In this document: positions 42,455 to 50,286 of the stretch, piece by piece
Numbering within the stretch: position 1 is the first letter of the stretch
How the letters are laid out: each line of letters begins with the position of its first letter
Assembly (NCBI RefSeq): GCF_014649395.1
Contig: NZ_BMSY01000006.1
Coordinates: 558,001 to 622,000 of the forward strand
Source: Streptomyces aureoverticillatus
GTDB taxonomy: Bacteria; Actinomycetota; Actinomycetes; Streptomycetales; Streptomycetaceae
Direction: 5' to 3'
DNA: 64,000 nt
Program-made: the position numbers and the translations under genes
The notes under the pieces: generated by a model
Told to the model about the DNA's origin: nothing
The model's input: only the letters and a program-made list of their open reading frames with translations
Database searches by the model: none

Positions 42455-43174
42455 ATGGGCTCCATGCGCAGAGGTATCGGCAGGGGTGTCAGGGGCAAGC
42501 GGCCCGGCACCGAAGGGCCGGGCACCGGTCGGGGGACCGGCCCCGCGGATCAGGGGGCCAGGCTCAGACGCGGTCTCGGCTGGCTCGCCCTGCTCGGCGG
42601 GATCCTCGCCCTCGGCGGGCTCATCGGCATTGTGTACGCGGGGTTCGCCACGCTCACCTCGATGCTGCTGTTCGGCTGGCTGCTTTTGGTGGGCGGCATC
42701 GTCGCGCTGCTGCACGCGGTGCAGTCGCGCGGCACGAACTTCTTCTGGCTGGGCGTGGTGGTGGCCGCGCTGAACCTGGCGGCGGGCGTCGTCGTGATCC
42801 GCAGGCCCGATGTGGCGGCGGAGGCGCTGACGATGTTCGCGGCGCTGCTCTTCCTCACCGGCGGGGTGTTCCGGCTCGTCGGCAGCCTGGTGGTGCGCGG
42901 CCCGCAGATGGCCGTGACGCTGCTGCAGGGCGCCTTCGGCGTGCTCCTTGCCGTGCTCGTGCTCGCCTCGTGGCCGAGCAGCAGTCAGTACGTCATCGGT
43001 ACGTTCTTCTCGCTCGCGCTGCTCTTCGACGGGCTCGGCCTGCTCGCGACGGCGATCGGCGGCCGGCGCCTCATCAGCATGGTCACGCCCGACGGCGCGC
43101 GGGACCCCGAAGCCGTACAACCTGAAGAACCCTTGAAGGCAGAACAAGAAGGGCAGGAGCAGTCGCACAACTGA
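42455..43174 (+). CDS. HdeD family membrane protein (DUF308)
   Basis: This 239-residue protein has a basic Gly/Arg-rich N-terminus (residues 1-38) followed by six predicted transmembrane helices arranged as repeated hairpins, e.g. 'LGWLALLGGILALGGLIGIVYAGFATLTSMLLFGWLLLVGGIVALLHAV', 'FFWLGVVVAALNLAAGVVVIRRPDVAAEALTMFAALLFLTGGVFRLVGSL' and 'VTLLQGAFGVLLAVLVLASWPSSSQYVIGTFFSLALLFDGLGLLATAIG'. This matches the HdeD/DUF308 family linked to acid resistance in E. coli; the mechanism is unknown. The ATG at 42455 follows GGAGG. The tail is acidic. Confidence 0.88.
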   Translation: MGSMRRGIGRGVRGKRPGTEGPGTGRGTGPADQGARLRRGLGWLALLGGILALGGLIGIVYAGFATLTSMLLFGWLLLVGGIVALLHAVQSRGTNFFWLGVVVAALNLAAGVVVIRRPDVAAEALTMFAALLFLTGGVFRLVGSLVVRGPQMAVTLLQGAFGVLLAVLVLASWPSSSQYVIGTFFSLALLFDGLGLLATAIGGRRLISMVTPDGARDPEAVQPEEPLKAEQEGQEQSHN

Positions 43175-43267
43175 CGGTGGCATGCGGGCGCGATCAATTC
43201 CCGTCGATAGTCGCTGACTTCTGGTCAGTAGCGCGGTACGGACCAGTGCGTTCCCAACACTCGACGT

Positions 43268-43780
43268 GTGGTGACAATCGAGCGCGAGGGCGGCGACCGG
43301 GCGATGGGCGACGACGGGAGAGGGCCGGACCCGCTCCCCGGAGGCGGCGGGCACGTGCCGTACGAGGGCGTGTGGCGGTTCACGGCCCCGGCCGTCGACG
43401 CCTCGGTGCCCCAGGCACGGCACGCGGTGCGCGATCTGCTCGCGCGCCAGGGCGTGCCGGCGCCGGACGAGGTGGTGCAGGGGCTGCTGCTGATCGTCTC
43501 CGAGCTCGTCACCAACGCGGTGCGGCACGCGGCGCTGCTGTCGCCGATGCTCGCCGTGGAGGTCGCGGTGGGCGCCGAGTGGGTGCGGGTCTCCGTGGAG
43601 GACAACCACCCCTACCGCCCGACGGCCCTGGTGGCCGACTACGGCCAGACCGGCGGGCGCGGCCTGCTCCTCGTCCGCGAGATCACCCGGGAGGCGGGCG
43701 GCGCCTGCGACGTCGAGCACACGGCGAGCGGGGGCAAGGTCATCTGGGCGGCCCTGCCCCTGAAGCCGAACGGGGTCTGA
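43268..43780 (+). CDS. ATP-binding protein (GHKL/anti-sigma-factor kinase-like)
   Basis: This 170-residue single-domain GHKL ATPase has the N box 'LLIVSELVTNAVRHA' near residue 75, the G1-type 'VSVEDNHPYRPT' near 112 and the G2-type 'GGRGLLLVREITREAG' near 128. Streptomyces has many such stand-alone proteins related to SpoIIAB/RsbW, which bind sigma or anti-anti-sigma factors. No cognate sigma gene is adjacent. The GTG at 43268 has no clear ribosome binding site; an ATG at 43304 is a possible later start. It converges on idi. Confidence 0.9.
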   Translation: MVTIEREGGDRAMGDDGRGPDPLPGGGGHVPYEGVWRFTAPAVDASVPQARHAVRDLLARQGVPAPDEVVQGLLLIVSELVTNAVRHAALLSPMLAVEVAVGAEWVRVSVEDNHPYRPTALVADYGQTGGRGLLLVREITREAGGACDVEHTASGGKVIWAALPLKPNGV

Positions 43781-43800
43781 GGCCCGCAACGGGGCTCTGA

Positions 43801-44394
43801 CTACCAGCCCGCCCCCGGCCCCGTCAGCTCCTTGATCGCGGGCCGTGCCGCGTCCAGGACCGTCATGAACCACGCCGAGAACGGCCCCTTCGCGTGCCGC
43901 TCCGCCAGCTCCTCGGCCGTGACGAACGCCGTCTCGCCGACCTCGGTGGGGTCCGGGCGCAGCTCGGCCTGCACCATCCCCACGAAGAGGTGATTGAACT
44001 CCTGCTCCACCAGGCCCGACTCCGGGTCCGGGTGGTTGTAGCGCACGGTGCCCGCCTCGGCGAGCAGCGACGGCGAGACGCCGAGCTCCTCGAAGGTGCG
44101 CCGGGCGGCGGCCGCGAACGGCGCCTCGCCCGGATACGGGTGGCCGCAGCAGGTGTTGGACCAGACGCCGGGGGAGTGGTACTTGCCGAGCGCCCGCTGC
44201 TGGAGCAGCAGCCGGCCCTGCTCGTCGAAGAGGAAGACGGAGAACGCCCGGTGCAGCTGCCCGGGCGCCTGATGGGCGGCGAGCTTCTCCGCCGTGCCGA
44301 TCGTCCTGCCGTCCTCGTCGACGAGTTCCAGCAGGATTGTCTCTCCGGTGCCGTTCGGCGAGCTGTTCGCCGCGGTGGCAGGTGTGATCGGCAT
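43801..44394 (-). CDS. idi: Isopentenyl-diphosphate delta-isomerase, type I
   Basis: This 197-residue Nudix-fold enzyme interconverts IPP and DMAPP. It contains 'HRAFSVFLFDEQGRLLLQQRALGKYHSPGVWSNTCCGHPYPGE' with the catalytic Cys in SNTCCGH (residue 82/83), 'AAARRTFEELG' (Nudix-type Glu cluster) and 'VEQEFNHLFVG' with the catalytic Glu. The ATG at 44394 was preferred over 44400 because AAGGA is 6 bases upstream and the family start reads MPITPAT. It supplies precursor balance for isoprenoids, including the hopanoid operon 11 kb downstream. Confidence 0.95.
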   Translation of the reverse strand: MPITPATAANSSPNGTGETILLELVDEDGRTIGTAEKLAAHQAPGQLHRAFSVFLFDEQGRLLLQQRALGKYHSPGVWSNTCCGHPYPGEAPFAAAARRTFEELGVSPSLLAEAGTVRYNHPDPESGLVEQEFNHLFVGMVQAELRPDPTEVGETAFVTAEELAERHAKGPFSAWFMTVLDAARPAIKELTGPGAGW

Positions 44395-44528
44395 ACCCAT
44401 CCTTCGCTTCGGTCTCGGATCTCAAGTCTGCCGTACGACACCGGCACTCCCGGCACTCCGGGAGCCCCGCATGTCCCGTCACCGCCGTCGGTGACCGGAC
44501 CCGGCGAGGCTCCCGGACGCCGCCGGGA

Positions 44529-45812
44529 TCAGACCCCGAAGGCCGCCGGATACGTGATCGTGCCGCGCGGCAGCGGCCCGGAATCACCGGCTCCGGACGG
44601 TCCGGCCAGGGCGAGGGCCATCATGGCCTCGTCCGGCACGTCGAAACTTGGCCGGATCCCGTAGGCCGACGCCGGGGTGAAACCGAACCGCGGATAGTAG
44701 TCCGGGTGCCCGAGCACGAGCACCAGGTGCTCGCCCCGGGCGCGAGCGGCGTGCAGCACGGCGCGCACGACGGCCGAACCGGCGCCCGTCCCCTGATGCG
44801 CCGGGAGCACGGCCACGGGCGCCAGGCACAGGGCAGGGGCGCCGTCCACGTGGCAGCGGGTGATCAGGGCGTGCGCCGCGACCTCGCCGGTCGCGGTCTC
44901 GGCGACGTACGAGAGCCCGTCGAGCCAGGCCCCGGGGTCCTCGCGGAGGGCGTCCACGAGGTCGGCCTCCGCCACGGTGGGGAAGGCGGCGGCGTTCACG
45001 GCGTGCACGGCCGCGCGGTCGGCGCCGGACGCCGCCTCGGGCCGGGTGCGCCAGCCGTCGCCCACCGGGCGCAGGGCGTAGCCCCGGTACCCGTACTCCG
45101 CACCGTGCTCCCGGCGCAGGGCGAGCTCCGCGCGGGTGGCGGCCAGGGCCTCGGCCATGCCGGGCGCGCCGGGGTCGGCCGCGTCCGCGCGGGCGCCGAG
45201 CGGGCCGTAGTACTCGTCCCAGTCGGACTCCGGCTGGGACACCGTGCCGAGCACCGCGTATCCGGCGGTGAGCGCGGCGCGGGTGTTCTCCTCGGGGGCA
45301 CGCAGCGGGTAGTGCGCGTCCCAGAAGGCGCGCGCCTCCTCGGACGGCGTGTCGGTGGTCCACTCGCACTCGGTGACGACGAGCGTCCCGCCAGGGGCGA
45401 GCAGCCGCCGCCAGGCGTCGAGGGCGGTGTCGAAGCCGATGCTGTAGACCGAGCTCTCGGCCCAGATCAGGTCGAACGAGCCGTCCGGGTAGGGAAGTTC
45501 GCCCATGTCCGCGTGGACGGTGTGCACGGAGTCGGCCAGCCCGCGGGCCTGTGCGGCCGCGCGCAGTTCGGCGAGGAACGGCTCGTGCAGGTCGACGGCC
45601 GTGACCTCGGCGCCGGCCTCGGCGGCGAGCAGCAGGGCGGACCGGCCGGGGCCGCAGCCCAGGTCGAGCACGCGCGGACGGGCGGGCAGCTCACCGGCGA
45701 GGGCGAGCAGCGCGCGGGTGGTGGCGTCGGAGCCGGGGCCTTGCCGCGGCAGGCCGTGGTGCAGGGCGAAGAAGGCGTCGGTGATGGCGTTCTGAGTCGA
45801 CTTCTGAGTCAA
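44529..45812 (-). CDS. Fused SAM-dependent methyltransferase and GNAT acetyltransferase
   Basis: This 427-residue fusion has an N-terminal class I methyltransferase (residues about 1-250) with motif I 'RVLDLGCGPGRSALLLAAEAGAEVTAVDLHEPFLAELRAAAQ', 'GSFDLIWAESSVYSIGF' and 'LLAPGGTLVVTECEWTTD'. The C-terminal part (residues about 258-427) is a GCN5-type acetyltransferase with 'VAVLPAHQGTGAGSAVVRAVLHAARARGEHLVLVLGHPDYYPRFGFTPA', whose acetyl-CoA loop and GHPDYYPRFGF are typical of the YhbS-like group. Substrates are unknown. The start is a TTG at 45812 with a weak ribosome binding site (AAGGG, 9 bases away). A 22-codon ORF lies just upstream, so expression may be controlled in the leader. Confidence 0.9.
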   Translation of the reverse strand: MTQKSTQNAITDAFFALHHGLPRQGPGSDATTRALLALAGELPARPRVLDLGCGPGRSALLLAAEAGAEVTAVDLHEPFLAELRAAAQARGLADSVHTVHADMGELPYPDGSFDLIWAESSVYSIGFDTALDAWRRLLAPGGTLVVTECEWTTDTPSEEARAFWDAHYPLRAPEENTRAALTAGYAVLGTVSQPESDWDEYYGPLGARADAADPGAPGMAEALAATRAELALRREHGAEYGYRGYALRPVGDGWRTRPEAASGADRAAVHAVNAAAFPTVAEADLVDALREDPGAWLDGLSYVAETATGEVAAHALITRCHVDGAPALCLAPVAVLPAHQGTGAGSAVVRAVLHAARARGEHLVLVLGHPDYYPRFGFTPASAYGIRPSFDVPDEAMMALALAGPSGAGDSGPLPRGTITYPAAFGV

Positions 45813-45855
45813 CGGAGGAAACCCTTTGAGTGAGAGGGCCCGGCCGCGTGAAAGG

Positions 45856-45924
45856 TCAGCCGTGGGCCAGGGATGTGGGGATGCACATGTCGCTGCGCGT
45901 GGCAGCGCCGGCCGCGACAGTCAT
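45856..45924 (-). CDS. Short upstream ORF, possible leader peptide
   Basis: This 22-codon ORF has an ATG at 45924 preceded by a strong GGGAGGTGGG ribosome binding site. It encodes an Ala/Thr-rich start (MTVAAGAATRSD) followed by MCIPTSLAHG and stops 43 bp before the methyltransferase fusion start. Between stop and start, CCTTT and AAAGG could pair and hide the downstream ribosome binding site. A weak promoter (CTGCCA - 17 bp - TAGAGT, the -10 at 45966-45971) lies upstream. No family is known; a regulatory leader is inferred from position and the strong signal. Confidence 0.55.
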   Translation of the reverse strand: MTVAAGAATRSDMCIPTSLAHG

Positions 45925-45983
45925 CAACCCACCTCCCGCACTCGTGTCCTCAAAGATCGCAGACCACTCTACCTCAGCAGCAG

Positions 45984-46026
45984 ATCAGTGGCAGGTCCAC
46001 CTCAGTGGCCGATCCGCCTCAGTGGC
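45984..46026. repeat. Three 17-bp-period tandem repeats
   Basis: Three copies of (C/A)(C/T)CAGTGGC end at 45992, 46009 and 46026, an exact 17-bp period; the last two share CCTCAGTGGC. The block overlaps the zitB stop codon and lies immediately upstream of the putative promoter of the methyltransferase fusion. A period near 1.6 helical turns with identical cores suggests direct-repeat binding by an activator. Confidence 0.5.
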
Positions 46027-46951
46027 AGAGCCCCGGCTCGTGTTCCGCGTGGCCGCCCGGCTCCAGCTGGAACGTGCAGTGCTGGACGTCGAAGTGGCCG
46101 CCCAGGCAGCCCTGGAGTTCGTGCAGCATCTTCTCGTGGCCGATGGCCGTCAGCGTCTCGGAACTCACGACCACGTGCGCGGACAGGACGGGCATCCCCG
46201 AGGTGATGGTCCAGGCGTGCAGGTCGTGGACGTCCTCGACGCCGGGCAGGGCCAGCATGTGGGCGCGCACCTCGGCCATGTCGACACCCTTGGGCGCCGA
46301 TTCGAGCAGGACGTTCAGGGTCTCCCGCAGCAGCTTCCAGGTGCGCGGGACGATCATGAGCCCGATGACGATCGAGGCGATGGGGTCGGCCGCCTGCCAG
46401 CCGCTGAGCAGGATGATCACGGCCGAGACGAGCACCGCCACCGAGCCGAGCGCGTCCGCGAGGACCTCCAGGAAGGCGCCGCGCACGTTCAGGCTGTCCT
46501 TCTGGCCGCGCATCAGCAGCGACAGCGAGACGAGGTTCGCGACCAGGCCGATGAGGCCGAAGACGATGGTGAGGCCGCCCTCGGTCTCGGCGGGCGTGAC
46601 GAACCGCTGGATCGCCTCGTACAGGACGTATCCGCCGACGCCGAACAGCAGCAGACAGTTGGCGAGGGCGGCCAGGATCTCGGCGCGGGCGTAGCCGAAG
46701 GTGCGGTTCTCGCTCGGCGGACGGTTCGCGATGTGGATGGCGAACAGGGCCATGCCGAGGCCGAGCGCGTCCGTCGCCATGTGCGTCGCATCCGCGATCA
46801 GCGCCAGCGAATCCGCGGCGATGCCGCCGACGATCTCCACCACCATGACGGTGAGCGTGATGGACAGCGCGATCCGCAGCCGGCCCTGGTAGGCGGCCGT
46901 GGCCGTGCCCTGGGCGGGCGGCGCGTGGCCGTGGTCGTGTCCAGCCCCCAT
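46019..46951 (-). CDS. zitB: Cation diffusion facilitator, zinc exporter ZitB
   Basis: This 310-residue CDF transporter has six transmembrane helices. The metal-site motifs HxxxD-type 'ALIADATHMATDALGLG' (TM2) and 'EVLADALGSVAVLVSAV' (TM5) are present. The cytoplasmic C-terminal domain includes 'VEDVHDLHAWTITSGMPVLSAHVVV'. His-rich ends (GHDHGH; GGHAEHEPGLCH) fit zinc binding. S. coelicolor ZitB (SCO6751) is a zinc exporter reported to be activated by Zur at high zinc. The palindrome at 47032-47046, 81-95 bp upstream of the start, matches a Zur box and supports the assignment. GGAGGG lies 8 bases before the ATG. Confidence 0.92.
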   Translation of the reverse strand: MGAGHDHGHAPPAQGTATAAYQGRLRIALSITLTVMVVEIVGGIAADSLALIADATHMATDALGLGMALFAIHIANRPPSENRTFGYARAEILAALANCLLLFGVGGYVLYEAIQRFVTPAETEGGLTIVFGLIGLVANLVSLSLLMRGQKDSLNVRGAFLEVLADALGSVAVLVSAVIILLSGWQAADPIASIVIGLMIVPRTWKLLRETLNVLLESAPKGVDMAEVRAHMLALPGVEDVHDLHAWTITSGMPVLSAHVVVSSETLTAIGHEKMLHELQGCLGGHFDVQHCTFQLEPGGHAEHEPGLCH

Positions 46952-47031
46952 GGTGCGGTCCCTCCGTGTCGTTCGTACCCGTGCTCGCGATCACAGTGAA
47001 CTACGGGTGGGGGGTATCTGCAACACGCTCT

Positions 47032-47046
47032 TGAGAACCGTTGTCA
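47032..47046. promoter_or_regulatory. zitB: Zur-box-like palindrome upstream of zitB
   Basis: TGAGAACCGTTGTCA is a 15-bp palindrome of form TGAnAACnGTTnTCA, as expected for actinobacterial Zur sites. It lies far upstream of the zitB start, compatible with the activation role reported for Zur at S. coelicolor zitB. No repressor-type overlap with a clear -10 was seen. Confidence 0.7.
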
Positions 47047-47050
47047 TATG

Positions 47051-47083
47051 CTCTGACCTGCGGAAACGTTCCGCAGGTCAGAG
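47051..47083 (-). terminator. Strong terminator hairpin after galE
   Basis: CTCTGACCTGCGGAA and TTCCGCAGGTCAGAG form a perfect 15-bp stem with an ACG loop, 33 bp beyond the galE stop. It separates galE from zitB and the Zur box. Confidence 0.85.
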
Positions 47084-47115
47084 GGGTGCGGCCACGGAGG
47101 GGCTGGGGTGGCGGG

Positions 47116-48096
47116 CTAGTCGCGGCGGGCCTCGGGGTGGCGCAGGCACCAGCCCGCCCACGCGGACTCCACCATCTCCCGCACCCCGCGCCGGGCGGTG
47201 AAGCCGAGCTCCTTCGCGGCCAGGCGCGCGTCCGCCACGGCGCGCGGCGCGTCCCCCGCGCGGCGCGGCTCGACGACCGGGGCGCGCCGGTCCCCGGTGA
47301 CCTCCGCGATCACGGTGAGCAGTTCGCGTACGGAAACTCCCTCGCCGCGGCCGATGTTCACCGTCAGATCGGTCCCGGGCTCGGCCGACCTGCGGGCGGC
47401 GGCGAGGTGGGCCTCGGCGAGGTCGCTGACGTGGATGTAGTCGCGCACGCAGGTGCCGTCCGGCGTGGGGTGGTCGGTGCCGAAGACGCGCGGCGCCTCG
47501 TCGCGGGTGAGGCGGTCGAAGACCATCGGGATCACGTTGAAGACCCCGGTGTCGGCGAGCTCGGGGCTCGCGGCGCCCGCCACGTTGAAGTAGCGCAGCG
47601 ACGTCGTGGTGATCCCGTGCGCCCGCCCCACCGCCCGCACCAGCCACTCGCCGGCCAGCTTCGTCTCGCCGTACGGGCTGACCGGCGCGCAGGGCGTCTC
47701 CTCGGAGACCAGCTCGGCGTCCGGCGGGTTGCCGTACACCGCCGCCGAGGACGAGAAGACGAACCGCCCGACCCCCGCGTCCACCACCGCCTCCAGGAGC
47801 GTCGTCAGGCCCCCGATGTTCTCCCGGTAGTAACGCAGCGGCTGTTCCATCGACTCGCCGACCTGCTTGCGGGCCGCGAGATGCACCACACCCGTGACCG
47901 CGTGCTCGGCGAGCACCCGCCGCACCAGCTCACCGTCGAGGGAAGTGCCCCGTATCAGAGGAATGTCCGGGGGCAGCCGCTCGGGCATCCCGGAGGAGAC
48001 GTCGTCCAGGACGACCACCCGCTCACCGGCCCCGGCCATGGCCCGCGCCACATGCGCCCCGATATACCCCGCTCCACCTGTGATCAGCCATGTCAT
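47116..48096 (-). CDS. galE: UDP-glucose 4-epimerase
   Basis: This 326-residue short-chain dehydrogenase-type epimerase interconverts UDP-glucose and UDP-galactose with bound NAD. It has 'MTWLITGGAGYIGAHVARAMAGAGERVVVLDDVSSG', the catalytic 'SSSAAVYGNP' and 'PVSPYGETKLAGEWLV' (YxxxK), 'LRYFNVAGAA' and 'GTCVRDYIHVSDLAEAHLAA', all GalE blocks in order. The ATG at 48096 gives the family start. It is divergent from the CDP-alcohol cluster over a 264-bp region and may supply UDP-galactose to the adjacent glycosyltransferase. Confidence 0.95.
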   Translation of the reverse strand: MTWLITGGAGYIGAHVARAMAGAGERVVVLDDVSSGMPERLPPDIPLIRGTSLDGELVRRVLAEHAVTGVVHLAARKQVGESMEQPLRYYRENIGGLTTLLEAVVDAGVGRFVFSSSAAVYGNPPDAELVSEETPCAPVSPYGETKLAGEWLVRAVGRAHGITTTSLRYFNVAGAASPELADTGVFNVIPMVFDRLTRDEAPRVFGTDHPTPDGTCVRDYIHVSDLAEAHLAAARRSAEPGTDLTVNIGRGEGVSVRELLTVIAEVTGDRRAPVVEPRRAGDAPRAVADARLAAKELGFTARRGVREMVESAWAGWCLRHPEARRD

Positions 48097-48360
48097 GGCA
48101 GTCCACCTTAGGCGGGCTTGGGTGGGTGTGGGCCCCACGGTTTGTGGCCGCGGGCCGCTTTCGACCATGATGATCGTGGCGATCACGGCGGGCGCGGCCC
48201 AGTCAGACCGCGTTGATCGGGGCGTGAACAGGCGGTGAACGCCTGCTTCCATTCATCCGATAGCCTCAGCCGACATACCGCCCGGCCGCCTCGCTGCCAG
48301 GGCGCCCCCGTCACGCACGTGCCCGCGCGAGCCGCGCCGGGAATCAAGGAGTGAGTTCGT
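48097..48360. other. Divergent control region between galE and the CDP-alcohol cluster
   Basis: This 264-bp stretch holds no gene. A CAGGCG/CGCCTG inverted repeat (48229-48245, 5-base loop) and a TAGCCT hexamer at 48261-48266, a possible -10 with TGAACG 19 bp upstream, are the only signals noted. AAGGAG lies 9-10 bases before the CTG at 48361. Confidence 0.4.
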
Positions 48361-50286
48361 CTGTCGACCGCCATCCTCACCGGCCGGCCGGTGCCCGGTT
48401 CGCCGCTCGAAGGCGATCTGCGGTCCCTCGGCTTCGACGTGCGGACCGCCCCCGACGCGGCGTCCCCCGAAGAGCTCGCGGCCCTGCTGCGTGACCTGCC
48501 CGCGAGCGAGCGCGTCGCCGTCGTCGACACCCGCTTCGTCGGCCATGTGCACGCCCTGCGGCTCGGCCTGACCGACCCGCGCTTCCCGGTGTCCGCGGTG
48601 CCCGGCGCCGTGACCGCGCAGGCCGGGGCCCGCGGAGAGCTGATCACCGTGCTGCGTACGGCAGTTGGGGCCACGCCCGACGGCGGCGGCACGGCCGTGG
48701 CGCTCGCCCCCGAGCGATCCGGACAGTCCGCGCAGACGGGCCAGGCCGGGCAGCCCGGGCAGGCCGCGCACGCGGGGCAGACCGAGCAGGCAGTGGCCGG
48801 CGCCCCCGGCCAGGCCCTGCCCGACCGCCTCGCCGCCGCCCTCGAAGCCACCGGCGTCGACGTGCACCGCCCCGAACTCGGCACCCTCGTCGCGGCCGTG
48901 CCCAGCGACCCGGAGGCCCGCAACACCGCGCGCCAGGCCGTCGCCGCCGTCGACGACGAGGCGGTACGCCTGCGCGGCGCCGTGAAGGCCCGCGACGGCT
49001 TCTTCACCACGTACTGCATCAGCCCGTACTCCCGCTATCTCGCCCGCTGGTGCGCCCGGCGCGGGTTCACCCCGAACCAGGTCACCACCGCGTCGCTGCT
49101 GACCGCCCTGATCGCGGCCGGCTGCGCGGCCACCGGCACCCGCGGCGGCTTCGTCGCCGCCGGTCTGCTGCTCCTGTTCTCCTTCGTCCTCGACTGCACG
49201 GACGGCCAGCTCGCCCGCTACTCGCTGCAGTACTCCACGCTCGGCGCCTGGCTGGACGCGACCTTCGACCGCGCCAAGGAGTACGCGTACTACGCGGGCC
49301 TCGCGCTCGGCGCGGCCCGGGGCGGGGACGACGTCTGGGCGCTCGCGCTCGGCGCGATGGTCCTGCAGACCTGCCGGCACGTCGTCGACTTCTCCTTCAA
49401 CGAGGCGAATCACGACGCGACCGCCAACACCAGCCCCACGGCCGCCCTTTCGGACAAGCTCGACAGCGTCGGCTGGACGGTCTGGCTGCGCCGGATGATC
49501 GTGCTGCCGATCGGCGAGCGCTGGGCGCTGATCGCCGTGCTCACCGCCGTCAGCACGCCCCGCGTCACCCTGGTCGTCCTGCTCGTCGGCTGCTCCCTCG
49601 CGGCCTGCTACACCACCGCCGGCCGGGTGCTGCGCTCGCTGACCCGCAAGGCCACCCGCACCGACCGGGCCGCGGGGGCGCTCGCCGACCTCGCCGACAA
49701 CGGCACGCTCGCCTCCTCCTTCGCCGCCCTGCGGCGCGGCGGCCCGCTGCCCGCCCCCGTCCTCGCCTTCCTGGGCGGCGCGGTCGTCGTCGGTGTGGCC
49801 GCGTTCACGTCCTACGGCAGCCCCTGGGTGGTCGTCGGCGCCGTGATCTACGTCGTCGCGTCGGGCCTCGCGCTCACGCGACCCCTCAAGGGCGCCCTGG
49901 ACTGGCTGGTTCCGCCGTTCTTCCGCGTCGCCGAGTACGGCACCGTCCTCGTACTGGCCGCCAAAGCGGACGTGAACGGCGCTCTTCCGGCAGCTTTCGG
50001 TCTGGTGGCCGCGGTCGCCTACCATCACTACGACACGGTGTACCGCATCAAGGGCGGCACCGGCGCGCCCCCGCGCTGGCTGGTGCGGGCGATCGGCGGC
50101 CAAGAAGGCAGGACCCTGGTGGTCGCGCTGGCCGCCGCCGTACTGCACGACACAGATTTCACCGTCGCGCTCACGGCTCTCGCCGTGGCCGTGGCACTCG
50201 TGGTGCTCGTCGAGAGCATCCGCTTCTGGGTGACCGCTCACAAGCGTGGCGCACCCGCCGTACACGATGAAGGAGAACCCGCATGA
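48361..50286 (+). CDS. DUF5941-type CDP-alcohol phosphotransferase with N-terminal domain
   Basis: This 641-residue integral membrane protein has three parts. The N-terminal part (about 1-200) begins 'STAILTGRPVPGSPLEGDLRSLGFDVR' and resembles a degenerate nucleotidyltransferase-like fold, with a Gly/Gln low-complexity insert near 120-146. A CDP-alcohol phosphotransferase domain follows with 'DCTDGQLAR', eight residues, then GAWLDATFD, the full DGxxAR-x8-GxxxDxxxD motif near residues 278-306. The C-terminal domain has several hydrophobic helices. The family transfers an alcohol-phosphate from a CDP-alcohol. The CTG at 48361 is proposed because AAGGAG precedes it and the extra residues look native; a GTG at 48391 is the alternative but has no ribosome binding site. 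The stop overlaps the next start. Confidence 0.85.
   Translation: MSTAILTGRPVPGSPLEGDLRSLGFDVRTAPDAASPEELAALLRDLPASERVAVVDTRFVGHVHALRLGLTDPRFPVSAVPGAVTAQAGARGELITVLRTAVGATPDGGGTAVALAPERSGQSAQTGQAGQPGQAAHAGQTEQAVAGAPGQALPDRLAAALEATGVDVHRPELGTLVAAVPSDPEARNTARQAVAAVDDEAVRLRGAVKARDGFFTTYCISPYSRYLARWCARRGFTPNQVTTASLLTALIAAGCAATGTRGGFVAAGLLLLFSFVLDCTDGQLARYSLQYSTLGAWLDATFDRAKEYAYYAGLALGAARGGDDVWALALGAMVLQTCRHVVDFSFNEANHDATANTSPTAALSDKLDSVGWTVWLRRMIVLPIGERWALIAVLTAVSTPRVTLVVLLVGCSLAACYTTAGRVLRSLTRKATRTDRAAGALADLADNGTLASSFAALRRGGPLPAPVLAFLGGAVVVGVAAFTSYGSPWVVVGAVIYVVASGLALTRPLKGALDWLVPPFFRVAEYGTVLVLAAKADVNGALPAAFGLVAAVAYHHYDTVYRIKGGTGAPPRWLVRAIGGQEGRTLVVALAAAVLHDTDFTVALTALAVAVALVVLVESIRFWVTAHKRGAPAVHDEGEPA

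Noticed and set aside
42380..44587. 736-codon upstream extension of the enoyl-CoA hydratase frame
   Set aside because: It crosses antisense through the HdeD-like and ATP-binding genes and overlaps idi in another frame.
45830..46999. 389-codon plus-strand frame across zitB
   Set aside because: It is antisense to zitB, whose membrane and metal motifs are complete; the frame is dominated by His/Asp/Arg.
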